NCBI GenBank assembly: GCA_946480485.1 | Contig: CAMLJW010000063.1 | Location: 1 to 16,562, forward strand | From: an uncultured Streptomyces sp. | GTDB taxonomy: Bacteria; Actinomycetota; Actinomycetes; Streptomycetales; Streptomycetaceae | DNA: 16,562 bases | Direction: 5' to 3' | Shown: piece after piece, positions 6,361 to 13,971 of the stretch | Position numbering within the stretch: the stretch's first letter is position 1 | How the letters are laid out: each line of letters starts with the position of its first letter | Made by a program: the position numbers and the translations under genes | Notes under the pieces: model-generated | Seen by the model: the letters and a program-made list of their open reading frames with translations, nothing else | Databases searched by the model: none | Told to the model about the DNA's origin: nothing

Positions 6361-6398
6361 CGGGCGCACCCCCAAGCCGAAGGCCGGGGGTGCGCCCG
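6361..6398. terminator. Bidirectional hairpin terminator between gvpK and sdhB
   Basis: CGGGCGCACCCCC (6361-6373) and GGGGGTGCGCCCG (6386-6398) form a perfect 13-bp stem around a 12-base loop, which can itself fold as GCC-GAA-GGC. There is no T-run, as is common for Streptomyces terminators. It lies where the gvp operon (plus) and the sdh operon (minus) converge, so it probably ends both transcripts. Confidence 0.8.
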
Positions 6399-6419
6399 GG
6401 CGCCAGACGCCGGCCGGCG

Positions 6420-7199
6420 TCAGTAGCGCCGCGTGATCAGCGCTCGCTTCACTTCCTGGATCGCCTTCGTGACCTCGATACCGCGCGGGCAGGCGTCCGT
6501 GCAGTTGAACGTCGTGCGGCAACGCCACACGCCGTCCTTGTCGTTGAGGATCTCCAGCCGCTGCTCACCGGCCTCGTCGCGCGAGTCGAAGATGAAGCGG
6601 TGGGCGTTCACGATGGCGGCCGGGCCGAAGTACTGGCCGTCGTTCCAGAACACCGGGCACGAGGACGTGCAGGCGGCACAGAGGATGCACTTCGTCGTGT
6701 CGTCGAAGCGCTCGCGGTCCTCGGCCGTCTGGCGACGCTCGCGCGTCGGCTCGTTGGTGTCCTTCGTGATCAGGAAGGGCATCACGTCGCGGTACGCCTG
6801 GAAGAACGGCTCCATGTCCACGACCAGGTCCTTCAGGACCGTGAGGCCCTTTATGGCCTCGACCGTGATGGGCTTCTCAGGGTTGATGTCCTTGATCAGC
6901 GTCTTGCAGGCGAGGCGGTTCTTGCCGTTGATCCGCATGGCGTCCGAGCCGCAGATCCCGTGCGCGCAGGAGCGGCGGAACGTCAGGGTCCCGTCGAGGT
7001 CCCACTTGATCTTGTGCAGAGCGTCGAGGACACGCTCCTTCGGGTCGATCTCGACCTGGAAGTCTTCCCAGGTCGCCTCCGCCGAGACCTCCGAGTTGAA
7101 GCGGCGGATGCGGAAGGTGACCGTGATGTACGGCGAGTCGGTGAAGCCGGGCTCGGGCTTGTCGGCCTCGGCCGGCTTGTCCAGGGTCGGGGTAGCCAT
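6420..7199 (-). CDS. sdhB: Succinate dehydrogenase iron-sulfur subunit
   Basis: A 259-residue iron-sulfur subunit of respiratory complex II, which carries electrons from SdhA flavin to the membrane quinone. The N-terminal ferredoxin domain binds [2Fe-2S] through C78, C83, D86 and C98 (SCAHGICGSDAM). The Asp in place of the third Cys also occurs in E. coli SdhB. The C-terminal domain has CILCAACTSSCP (C171, C174, C177, C181) and C227, C233, C237 for the [4Fe-4S] and [3Fe-4S] clusters. The start shares one base with the sdhA stop (TGATG), so it is translationally coupled. Last gene of the sdhCDAB operon. Length is normal for actinobacteria. Confidence 0.97.
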   Translation of the reverse strand: MATPTLDKPAEADKPEPGFTDSPYITVTFRIRRFNSEVSAEATWEDFQVEIDPKERVLDALHKIKWDLDGTLTFRRSCAHGICGSDAMRINGKNRLACKTLIKDINPEKPITVEAIKGLTVLKDLVVDMEPFFQAYRDVMPFLITKDTNEPTRERRQTAEDRERFDDTTKCILCAACTSSCPVFWNDGQYFGPAAIVNAHRFIFDSRDEAGEQRLEILNDKDGVWRCRTTFNCTDACPRGIEVTKAIQEVKRALITRRY

Positions 7200-8956
7200 C
7201 AGTACTTACGCTCCATCGGCTGGTAGCGGGTCTGGACGACCGGCTTGTAGTCGAGACGGATGGACTCGGTGCCGTCGTCGCCCACCTCGCGGTACGCCAT
7301 GGTGTGGCGCATGAAGTTGACGTCGTCGCGGTTCGGGTAGTCCTCGCGGTAGTGACCGCCGCGCGACTCCTTGCGGGCCAGTGCGGAGACGGCCATGACC
7401 TCGGCGAGGTCGAGCAGGTTGCCCAGCTCGACGGCCTCCAGCAGGTCGGTGTTGAACCGCTTGCCCTTGTCCTGGACCGAGACGTTCTTGTAGCGCTCGC
7501 GCAGCTCGGCGATCTTCTCGACTGCCGTCTTGATCGTCTGCTCCGTACGGAACACCATCACGTTCGCGTCCATGGTCTCCTGGAGCTCCCGGCGCAGCTC
7601 GGCCACCCGCTCCGTGCCCGTCGAGTCGCGCAGCCGCTCGATCTGCTCGACGACCAGCGAGGCCGGGTCCTCGGGCAGCTCGACGTGCGAGGCGGTCTTC
7701 GCGGAGTACTCCGCAGCCGCGATACCCGCGCGACGACCGAAGACGTTGATGTCGAGCAGCGAGTTGGTGCCCAGCCGGTTCGCGCCGTGCACCGACACGC
7801 ACGCGACCTCGCCGGCCGCGTACAGGCCCGGAACGACCGTCGTGTTGTCCAGCAGCACCTCACCCTCGACGTTCGTCGGGATGCCGCCCATCGCGTAGTG
7901 CGCGGTGGGCTGGATCGGGATCGGGTCCGTGTACGGCTCGATACCGAGGTACGTACGGGCGAACTCGGTGATGTCCGGCAGCTTGGCGTCCAGCTGCTCC
8001 GGCGGGAGGTGCGTGAGGTCCAGGTAGACGTGGTCGCCCTCGGGGCCGCAGCCACGGCCCTCACGGATCTCCGTGTAGATGGACCGGGACACGACGTCTC
8101 GGGACGCGAGGTCCTTCATCACAGGCGCGTACTTCTCCATGAAGCGCTCGCCGTCCTTGTTGCGGAGGATGCCGCCCTCACCGCGGGCGCCCTCCGTCAG
8201 CAGGATGCCCATGCGCCAGATGCCGGTCGGGTGGAACTGGAAGAACTCCATGTCCTCCAGCGGCAGCCCGCGGCGGTAGACAGCCGCCTGGCCGTCGCCC
8301 GTCAGCGTGTGCGCGTTCGACGTCACCTTGAAGAACTTGCCGGTGCCGCCGGACGCGTAGATCACGGCCTTCGCCTGGAAGACATGGATCTCGCCGGTCG
8401 CCAGCTCGTACGCGACCACGCCGGCCGAGCGCTTGACGCCGTCGACCTCGGTGATCAGCTGGTCGAGGACGTAGAACTCGTTGAAGAACTCCACGCCCTC
8501 CTTGACGCAGTTCTGGTACAGCGTCTGGAGGATCATGTGACCGGTGCGGTCGGCCGCGTAGCAGGACCGGCGGACCGGGGCCTCGCCGTGGTTGCGGGAG
8601 TGACCGCCGAAACGGCGCTGGTCGATCGTCCCGTTCGGCGTCCGGTTGAACGGCAGGCCCATCTTCTCCAGGTCGAGGACCGAGTCGATGGCCTCCTTCG
8701 CCAGGATCTCGGCGGCGTCCTGGTCGACCAGGTAGTCACCGCCCTTGACCGTGTCGAAGGTGTGCCACTCCCAGTTGTCCTCCTCCACGTTGGCCAGCGC
8801 CGCGGCCATGCCGCCCTGCGCAGCGCCCGTGTGGGAGCGGGTCGGATAGAGCTTGGTCAGTACGGCGGTCCGGCTGCGCTTCGTGGCCTCGATGGCGGCG
8901 CGCATGCCGGCGCCACCCGCACCGACGATGACTGTGTCGTACTTGTGGATCTTCAT
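7199..8956 (-). CDS. sdhA: Succinate dehydrogenase flavoprotein subunit
   Basis: A 585-residue catalytic subunit oxidising succinate to fumarate, linking the TCA cycle and respiration on the inner face of the membrane. The dinucleotide-binding start [19 protein letters not shown] is followed by [10 protein letters not shown], whose H42 is the expected site of covalent FAD attachment. Further active-site motifs are [31 protein letters not shown] and the FAD-binding [14 protein letters not shown]. The C-terminal helical domain is complete ([20 protein letters not shown]). ATG at 8956 is 19 bases after the sdhD stop, with only a weak ribosome binding site. Length matches the family. Confidence 0.98.
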   Translation of the reverse strand: MKIHKYDTVIVGAGGAGMRAAIEATKRSRTAVLTKLYPTRSHTGAAQGGMAAALANVEEDNWEWHTFDTVKGGDYLVDQDAAEILAKEAIDSVLDLEKMGLPFNRTPNGTIDQRRFGGHSRNHGEAPVRRSCYAADRTGHMILQTLYQNCVKEGVEFFNEFYVLDQLITEVDGVKRSAGVVAYELATGEIHVFQAKAVIYASGGTGKFFKVTSNAHTLTGDGQAAVYRRGLPLEDMEFFQFHPTGIWRMGILLTEGARGEGGILRNKDGERFMEKYAPVMKDLASRDVVSRSIYTEIREGRGCGPEGDHVYLDLTHLPPEQLDAKLPDITEFARTYLGIEPYTDPIPIQPTAHYAMGGIPTNVEGEVLLDNTTVVPGLYAAGEVACVSVHGANRLGTNSLLDINVFGRRAGIAAAEYSAKTASHVELPEDPASLVVEQIERLRDSTGTERVAELRRELQETMDANVMVFRTEQTIKTAVEKIAELRERYKNVSVQDKGKRFNTDLLEAVELGNLLDLAEVMAVSALARKESRGGHYREDYPNRDDVNFMRHTMAYREVGDDGTESIRLDYKPVVQTRYQPMERKY

Positions 8957-8975
8957 GATTCTCGTGGCCCCGGAT

Positions 8976-9467
8976 CTAGCGGATGTTCGGGTCGAAGGTG
9001 AAGATCACCAGCGTGCCCAGCAGGATGGTGAACACCGTGGCGGTGTAGAGCAGGCCCTTGAGCCACAGCCGGGTGTTCGGCCGCTCCGCATAGTCGTTGA
9101 TGACCGTGCGCAGGCCGTTGGCGCCGTGCAGCATCGCGAGCCACAGCATCAGCAGGTCCCAGGTCTGCCAGAACGGGGACGCCCAGCGGCCCGCCACGAA
9201 GGCAAAGCCGATCTTGGAGACGCCGCCGTCGAGCACGAGCTGGATCAGCAGGTGGCCGATGACCAGGACGACCAGGAGGATGCCGGACAGGCGCATGAAG
9301 AGCCACGCGGCCATCTCGAAGTTGCCGCGGGTCGACTTCGGCGTCTTCTTGGTGCGCTTGCGCGGCGGCTCGATGACGGGCGCCGGGTTGTCGACGCTGT
9401 ACGACAGCGCGCCCGCGCCCTCGACGGGGCCGATGCCGGAGGCGGCGGTCTTCTCAGTGGTGGACAT
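8976..9467 (-). CDS. sdhD: Succinate dehydrogenase membrane anchor subunit
   Basis: A 163-residue membrane anchor of complex II. A soluble Pro/Lys-rich N-terminus (1-50) is followed by three hydrophobic helices at about 52-78, 101-123 and 137-158. In the second, [15 protein letters not shown] offers H114 as a heme b ligand and Y126 at the spacing of the quinone-site Tyr of E. coli SdhD. It is paired with sdhC, whose stop is five bases upstream. Start ATG at 9467 follows GGAGCTGAGGCGG. The assignment as sdhD rather than sdhC rests on gene order and the hydrophobic anchor type. Confidence 0.92.
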   Translation of the reverse strand: MSTTEKTAASGIGPVEGAGALSYSVDNPAPVIEPPRKRTKKTPKSTRGNFEMAAWLFMRLSGILLVVLVIGHLLIQLVLDGGVSKIGFAFVAGRWASPFWQTWDLLMLWLAMLHGANGLRTVINDYAERPNTRLWLKGLLYTATVFTILLGTLVIFTFDPNIR

Positions 9468-9472
9468 CCGCC

Positions 9473-9853
9473 TCAGCTCCCGAAGACTTCTTGAGCGGCG
9501 TGGCCGAGGACCGGGTACAGCGCCCCGGCCATCAGCACGACCCAGATGCCGGCGACCGTCCAGAGCATCTGCTTCTGGTAGCGCGGGCCCTTCGACCAGA
9601 AGTCGACGGCGATCACACGCAGGCCGTTGAGCGCGTGGAAGAGGATGGCGGCGACGAGGCCGTACTCCAGCAGCGCGACGATCGGCGTCTTGTAGGTGGC
9701 CACGACCCTGTCGTAGTCCTCGGGTGAGACACGGACGAGAGCGGTGTCCAGCACGTGGACGAACAGGAAGAAGAAGATGAGGACGCCGGTGACTCGGTGA
9801 GCCACCCAGGACCACATACCTTCCCGGCCGCGGTACAGCGTTCCAGCCGGCAC
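9473..9853 (-). CDS. sdhC: Succinate dehydrogenase cytochrome b subunit
   Basis: A 126-residue cytochrome b556-type anchor, first gene of the sdh operon. It has three hydrophobic helices, about 18-42, 56-82 and 97-117. The YRGREGMWSWVAHRVTGV start is typical of actinobacterial SdhC, and H73 in LFHALNGLRVIAVDF is the likely second heme ligand. The GTG start at 9853 is preceded by GGAGGGTTCTTCC, an excellent ribosome binding site. The frame continues upstream to 9943, but that extension is Pro-rich and unlike the family. Confidence 0.93.
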   Translation of the reverse strand: MPAGTLYRGREGMWSWVAHRVTGVLIFFFLFVHVLDTALVRVSPEDYDRVVATYKTPIVALLEYGLVAAILFHALNGLRVIAVDFWSKGPRYQKQMLWTVAGIWVVLMAGALYPVLGHAAQEVFGS

Positions 9854-9964
9854 GGAAGAACCCTCCGAAAGCGGGGATTGGGGCCGCGCCGGCTTGTCGT
9901 GTCGGTCGGGCCCGGCCGGGTACGGTCCACCGGCCCTGGCCATCGTAGCGACGACTTGTCGGAA

Positions 9965-9994
9965 CGCTTACAGCGGCCCCTTGGGTGTGATCAA
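9965..9994 (-). promoter_or_regulatory. Possible housekeeping promoter of the sdh operon
   Basis: On the minus strand TTGATC (9994-9989) and TAAGCG (9970-9965) are separated by 18 bases, resembling a HrdB-type promoter about 110 bases before sdhC. The -10 match is imperfect. No Rex operator (TGTGAAC-type palindrome) was found. Confidence 0.3.
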
Positions 9995-10002
9995 ACAGGC
10001 AA

Positions 10003-10521
10003 TCAAACCGACGCGTACGGACTATCAGGACGGTCGGAATCCGAAATCTTCAACGATGTCGGACATTCGCCGCTCGCTTCGACATCCGCGTACCTCTGCG
10101 CAAGGCGGGAGATCCGGACACGGGTGAGGCGCCTGAGCTCCTCGGCGGAGAGGAGACGTTCCTCCTCGCGGTCGTTGGCCAGCCGTGAGCGGATGCCGAC
10201 GAGGACCTGGTCGAGGGCCTCCTCTGGCGCGAGGCCGTCGACGCAGATCACGAAGACATGTCCGAAGCGGCTCTCGTACGCGGCGTGCGCGGCACTCAGC
10301 GCGGTGTGTGCCGCGGAGTACCCGCCCTCGGGGAGGAGGGCGAGCGACTCGCCGGCCAGCGCCTCGGCGATGTCGCCGGGCGTCAGGTCGTACGCCGCCT
10401 CGTCGGCCGCGGCGAGCAGCGCGTCCAGGTCCGGGTAGGGGCGGTGGCCGGCGACACGGCGCGCCCAGCGGTAGCTGCCGCAGCAGGCGAAAAGGGCTCG
10501 CTCGGCCTCGTCGGCCGGCAC
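10003..10521 (-). CDS. OHCU decarboxylase-like protein, catalytic His not seen
   Basis: A 172-residue protein of the 2-oxo-4-hydroxy-4-carboxy-5-ureidoimidazoline decarboxylase fold, the enzyme that gives (S)-allantoin in uric acid breakdown. Family features are AAHAAYESRFGHVFVICVDG (about 87-106), IRSRLANDREEE and ELRRLTRVRISRLAQRY. Where true OHCU decarboxylases have the catalytic His in an HPR(I/L)G motif, this protein reads DIAEALAGESLALLPEGGYS, so I doubt the classic activity. No uricase or other purine gene is nearby. GTG at 10521 is the only ordinary in-frame start, but the preceding codons spell GLERFNAV, which looks like the conserved family N-terminus; the true start may lie farther upstream. 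Confidence 0.68.
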   Translation of the reverse strand: MPADEAERALFACCGSYRWARRVAGHRPYPDLDALLAAADEAAYDLTPGDIAEALAGESLALLPEGGYSAAHTALSAAHAAYESRFGHVFVICVDGLAPEEALDQVLVGIRSRLANDREEERLLSAEELRRLTRVRISRLAQRYADVEASGECPTSLKISDSDRPDSPYASV

Positions 10522-10590
10522 GGCGTTGAACCGCTCCAGGCCTGTGGGAGACGTGGGCGACGGTGTCGAGCGGGTCTGGCCCGGTAGGGC

Positions 10591-10626
10591 GACGACCGGG
10601 CCGACGACCGGGCTGACGACCGGGCC
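10591..10626. repeat. Three tandem 12-bp repeats
   Basis: GACGACCGGGCC, GACGACCGGGCT and GACGACCGGGCC lie end to end. In the frame of the minus-strand OHCU-like gene they would encode Gly/Ser-Pro-Val-Val units, upstream of its annotated GTG. They could be untranslated leader or part of a longer N-terminus. Confidence 0.85.
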
Positions 10627-10929
10627 GGAGATGCGGGAAGGGCGGTGCGCAGGCAGCGTGGGTTCCTAGACGGTTCGGTGCCGCCCCTCGTGGGGGCAAC
10701 GCTGATTCGGCAGGTGAGAGAAGATGAGACAAGTGCGGGATGTGACGTTCACGCTATCGAGGCTTGACGAAACCTGTCTGACCAATGCCCGAATGTCACC
10801 CACGCGGGAGAGTTTCGGCAACGAGTGGTGGACGGCGGCGGGCGTGGCGGGGCTTGGGTTCACCGGAAAAGGTTTCACTGGATCGAGTGCAGTGAGTGCA
10901 ATGAGTGCAGTGAGTTGGATGGGTGATCA
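10627..10929. promoter_or_regulatory. Divergent promoter region for OHCU-like and GH20 genes
   Basis: Intergenic DNA between two divergent genes. On plus, TTGACG at 10764-10769 is a good -35 element, but no matching -10 at 16-19 bases is convincing. CCTGTCTGACCAAT (10773-10786) resembles a DasR-type site (TGGTCTAGACCA) with one base missing. The region reads as a 70-codon frame (10724-10936) ending across the GH20 start, but its codons lack the GC3 bias of real genes here. A 9-bp repeat array lies at its end. Confidence 0.4.
10885..10920. repeat. 9-bp tandem repeats before the GH20 gene
   Basis: GAGTGCAGT (10885), GAGTGCAAT (10894) and GAGTGCAGT (10903) are contiguous, followed by a degenerate GAGTTGGAT (10912). 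The array ends ten bases before the GTG start of the hexosaminidase and runs into its ribosome binding region. Confidence 0.88.
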
Positions 10930-12627
10930 GTGGTGAACGGGCGTAGGCGCCGGGCTGTGACGGGCCGGAGGCCTCTGCTGATCGGGGCGGCGGCGGTGAC
11001 CGCGGCGGGTGCCGCCGCCTTGACGGTGTCCCTCTGGCCGAGCGGCGGGGGCCCGGGCGTGCCGGCGGCCCGGCAGGCCACGGTCGGCATGTCCGAACTG
11101 ACCTCGCCCGCGCTCGTACCCACTCGTACGTATCCGCTGTCGCACACCCCGCGCACGATCCCGGCCGTGCGCGAGCACACCGCTGCCCGCGGGCCAGGCT
11201 GGCGTCCGACGGACGGCGGCCGGGTGGTCGTGAACGACGGGGACCTCGCGGACGAGGGGCGGCTGCTCGCCGGGGAGTTGGGGCTGACGTACGCGGGGTC
11301 GGCCGGCGCGCGCCCCGGGGACGTCCAGCTGGCCCTCACCGGCGGGGGCTTTGGCGCCGAGTCGTACACGATGACGGTGAAGGACGGGCGGGTGCGGATC
11401 AGCGGCCCGGCCGAGGCGGGTGTCTTCTACGGTACGCGCACCCTGAAGCAGACGGTGCGCGCGGACGGTACGGCGCCCGAGGGCGTCGTACGCGACCGGC
11501 CCGCGAAGCCGCAGCGCGGGTTCATGCTGGACATCGCCCGCAAGTACTTCACCGCCGGGTGGATCGAGGACCGGATCCGTGAGCTGGGGGACCTCAAGTA
11601 CAACCAGCTCGGACTGCACTTCTCCGACGACCAGGGTTTCCGGATCGAGTCGGACAAGCACCCCGAGGTCGTGTCGCGGGAGCACCTGACGAAGGCGGAG
11701 GTGCGCCGGATCCTCGACCTCGCCGCGAGCCGGCACATCACCGTCGTCCCCGAGATCGACTCACCCGGCCACCTGGGCGCGGTGCTCGCCGCGCACCCGG
11801 ACCTCCAGCTGCGAAACGCGAGCGGTGTTCCCGCGCAGGGCGCGGTCGACATCTCCAAGCCGGCGGCAGCGAACATCGTGGACGACCTGCTGAACGAGTA
11901 CGCGGACCTGTTCCCCGGGCGGTACTGGCACCTCGGCGCCGACGAGTACCGGGCGCTGATGGCGCGGAACCCAGAGGCTTCCTATCCGCAGTTGGCCGCC
12001 GCCGCGAAGGACAGGTACGGGCCGGGCGCCACGGTCGCGGACCTGGCGACGGGCTGGCTCAACGACCGCGCCGAGGTGATGCGCGGACACGACCGGACTA
12101 TGAGGGCCTGGAACGACGGCTTCTTCCGTGAGGGTGCCGTCCAGGCCGCCGGCGATCTGCAGGTCGCGTACTGGACGGGCAAGGAGATCGGGGCCCGGGA
12201 CCCGGTGGCGTACCTGGAGTCGGGGCGCAGGCTGGTCAACTACAACGACGAGTACCTCTACTACGTCCTCGGCGAGCCCAACGAGTTCGTCTACCCGACC
12301 GGGCAGCGCATCTACGAGCAGTGGACACCCCTCGTCCTCCGCGGCACCACACCGGTCCCCGCGAGGTACGAGGACCAGATCCTCGGCGGCTCCTTCGCCG
12401 TGTGGTGCGACCTCGCGGGCGCCCAGACCCAGGAACAGGTGGCGTCGGGCATCGGCATGCCGCTACGGGCACTGGCCCAGAAGCTCTGGGATCCGCGGGA
12501 ACCGGCACTGTCATGGGAGGAGTTCAAGGGGCTGGCGGGCAAGCTGGGTTGTCCGTGCGCGGCGGTGCGGGTCCCTGCGGGGTGGTCGGACCGGCCGGGG
12601 TCCGGCCCGGTCGGCGTATCCATGTGA
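10930..12627 (+). CDS. Exported beta-N-acetylhexosaminidase, GH20
   Basis: A 565-residue glycoside hydrolase family 20 enzyme removing terminal N-acetylglucosamine or N-acetylgalactosamine, probably from chitin or cell wall fragments. An Arg-rich start with RRRR and RR motifs precedes a hydrophobic helix (about 15-36), so it is exported or membrane-anchored, perhaps by Tat. An N-terminal GH20b-like domain (about 80-185) precedes the catalytic barrel: RGFMLDIARKYFT, LGLHFSDDQGFRIES, VVPEIDSPGHLGAVL and WHLGADEY, where D338-E339 are the expected catalytic pair of substrate-assisted cleavage. C-terminal WNDGFF and GGSFAVWCD belong to the barrel. GTG at 10930 follows GGATGGG; GTG at 10933 is an alternative. 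Confidence 0.88.
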   Translation: MVNGRRRRAVTGRRPLLIGAAAVTAAGAAALTVSLWPSGGGPGVPAARQATVGMSELTSPALVPTRTYPLSHTPRTIPAVREHTAARGPGWRPTDGGRVVVNDGDLADEGRLLAGELGLTYAGSAGARPGDVQLALTGGGFGAESYTMTVKDGRVRISGPAEAGVFYGTRTLKQTVRADGTAPEGVVRDRPAKPQRGFMLDIARKYFTAGWIEDRIRELGDLKYNQLGLHFSDDQGFRIESDKHPEVVSREHLTKAEVRRILDLAASRHITVVPEIDSPGHLGAVLAAHPDLQLRNASGVPAQGAVDISKPAAANIVDDLLNEYADLFPGRYWHLGADEYRALMARNPEASYPQLAAAAKDRYGPGATVADLATGWLNDRAEVMRGHDRTMRAWNDGFFREGAVQAAGDLQVAYWTGKEIGARDPVAYLESGRRLVNYNDEYLYYVLGEPNEFVYPTGQRIYEQWTPLVLRGTTPVPARYEDQILGGSFAVWCDLAGAQTQEQVASGIGMPLRALAQKLWDPREPALSWEEFKGLAGKLGCPCAAVRVPAGWSDRPGSGPVGVSM

Positions 12628-12728
12628 AATCGAGCCATTTCGTACTGTGACATTCCAGCCACTGTGCACGCAGTAAGGGGAAGTGCGGGCTCCGTAACCA
12701 GAGGCGCCCCGCCCCGTAGGGAGGCGTG

Positions 12729-13316
12729 ATGAGCCTGGTGGAACTGATCGCTCAAGCCGACGAACGTGGTCTGGCGGCCAGCGGTCTGGCGTGTCTGGAT
12801 CGCTGTGTGCCCTTGTTGGGCGGTGACGACGACGAGGTGCTGCGGCCGTTGTGGGCGAGCCTCGCGGAGGGCGCGCATCCCTCGGACTGGGGGGCGTATG
12901 TGGAGCAGGCGCGGGTCAAGCTCGGTGCTCCGGAGCCTCCAAAGGCTCCGCGCGGTGAGGCGTCCGCCGAGGACGAGGCCGCCGTGCTCGCCCACCGCAT
13001 GCTGGGCGCCGCGCCCGTGGAGCGCTCCCCCACGAACCTGCGTGAGTGGGCCGACGCGTGCTCGGTCGCCGCGCTGCAGGTGCACCGGCTGCTCGACGCC
13101 GCGGACGACGGCGTGTCCACGGTCAAGGCCCGCCGCGAGGGCCGTACGCAGGGAATGTCGCCCCTGGTCGCCGCCGAACTGCGCCGCCAGGTCGCGATAT
13201 TGGAGGTACTTTCGGGCCGTGGGGCGGGCAGCGTGAGGCGGGCTCTGGAGCTGTCGTCGCAGGGGCGGCGGGTGTTGCGCGCGGTGGTGTCGCGACGGGC
13301 CCGGGGGCGGAGCTGA
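12729..13316 (+). CDS. Conserved protein of unknown function
   Basis: A 195-residue, predicted soluble, mostly helical protein (MSLVELIAQADERGLAASGL; CLDRCVPLLGGDDDEVLRPL). The C-terminus is basic (RRALELSSQGRRVLRAVVSR). There is no signal peptide, membrane segment or recognised catalytic motif, and I do not recognise the family. Third-position GC bias is strong, so it is a real gene. ATG at 12729 follows AGGGAGG by four bases; a GTG immediately before it is too close to the ribosome binding site. It sits 101 bases after the hexosaminidase with no clear terminator, so partial cotranscription is possible. I believe it is conserved at this locus in streptomycetes (memory). Confidence 0.75.
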   Translation: MSLVELIAQADERGLAASGLACLDRCVPLLGGDDDEVLRPLWASLAEGAHPSDWGAYVEQARVKLGAPEPPKAPRGEASAEDEAAVLAHRMLGAAPVERSPTNLREWADACSVAALQVHRLLDAADDGVSTVKARREGRTQGMSPLVAAELRRQVAILEVLSGRGAGSVRRALELSSQGRRVLRAVVSRRARGRS

Positions 13317-13464
13317 GCGCCTGCCCGCGCTGGTGACCGTCCTGCGTCCGTACTGCACCGGCCCTGCGCACCTCCTGATCCCGCGTGACGACGCGTGCGA
13401 AGGATGCTCTTGGCGAATGTGACGGCACAACAGGCGACCAGGCCCCATGCTGCGGCGAAGCGGG

Positions 13465-13500
13465 CCGTCCCTGACTGATCGCCCGTCCCTGGCTGATCGC
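13465..13500. repeat. Tandem 18-bp duplication
   Basis: CCGTCCCTGACTGATCGC (13465-13482) is directly followed by CCGTCCCTGGCTGATCGC (13483-13500), one mismatch in 18. It is in non-coding DNA; no function can be assigned. Confidence 0.9.
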
Positions 13501-13554
13501 GCTCACGTGACGGAGCCGCATGCTCTCACAGCCCCGCGCTCCTGACAGGGCTCG

Positions 13555-13595
13555 GACAGCCGAGGCCCTGTGCAGTGGGCAGGGCCTCGGCCGTC
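13555..13595. terminator. Hairpin terminator before sigma module 1
   Basis: GCCGAGGCCCTG (13559-13570) pairs perfectly with CAGGGCCTCGGC (13580-13591) around a nine-base loop. After one mismatch, GAC (13555-13557) also pairs with GTC (13593-13595). There is no T-run. It probably ends transcripts coming from the 12729-13316 gene and insulates the sigma module. Confidence 0.75.
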
Positions 13596-13909
13596 GGGCG
13601 TTCCCCGAGCGCCGGTCAGGGGGGAGTAGGCCGGCGCGGTGGGGCCACGGGGTGAGCATATCCGGCCATGGCCGAAACAGGCCCAAACACACCGTGCGCG
13701 CGGCGGGGCGCCCGGGTGTCACACCTGGAATCCGCTCGGGAAGGTCGTGAAGCGGTTCGAGGTGGGGGAGCAGGAGTCCCTGCCCACGCTCTGTCTGCAA
13801 CTGCACAGGCGGGCGCGGCCGCGGATGGCCTTCACGGCACGGTCGGCGGTGCGGCTGACCGGGTGTGACATTGTGGGCAAGGTCGGCGCTGATCGCCTTG
13901 GGGCGCGCG

Positions 13910-13927
13910 GCCACAGTGATCTGTGGC
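13910..13927. promoter_or_regulatory. Dyad upstream of sigma gene 1, possible operator
   Basis: GCCACAG (13910-13916) and CTGTGGC (13921-13927) form a perfect inverted repeat around TGAT, 45 bases before the TTG start at 13972. Size and place suit a repressor or activator site; a small RNA hairpin in the leader is the alternative. Confidence 0.35.
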
Positions 13928-13971
13928 GGGTGGCGCGGAATCATATGAACTCGGTGTGAACAAGGACAGTA

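Larger units (their letters stand above)
13317..13971. other. 655-bp gap before the first sigma gene
   Basis: No well supported gene. It holds a near-perfect 18-bp tandem duplication (13465-13500), a strong hairpin terminator (13555-13595) and a dyad (13910-13927) close to the sigma start. One plus-strand frame (13639-13959, 106 codons) has coding-like GC3 from about 13700 onward but no family I recognise; it is treated as unproven. Confidence 0.5.

Noticed and set aside
6901..6970. Asp in place of a cluster-binding Cys in SdhB as a defect
   Set aside because: The same Asp ligand occurs in functional SdhB proteins such as that of E. coli.
7304..9001. Plus-strand frame of 565 codons opposite sdhA
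   Set aside because: Antisense shadow; the minus strand encodes an unmistakable complete SdhA.
10724..10936. 70-codon upstream frame ending in GTGA at the GH20 start
   Set aside because: It has AGGTGAG before its ATG, but its third positions are not GC-biased and the end is just the 9-bp repeat; more likely promoter and leader.
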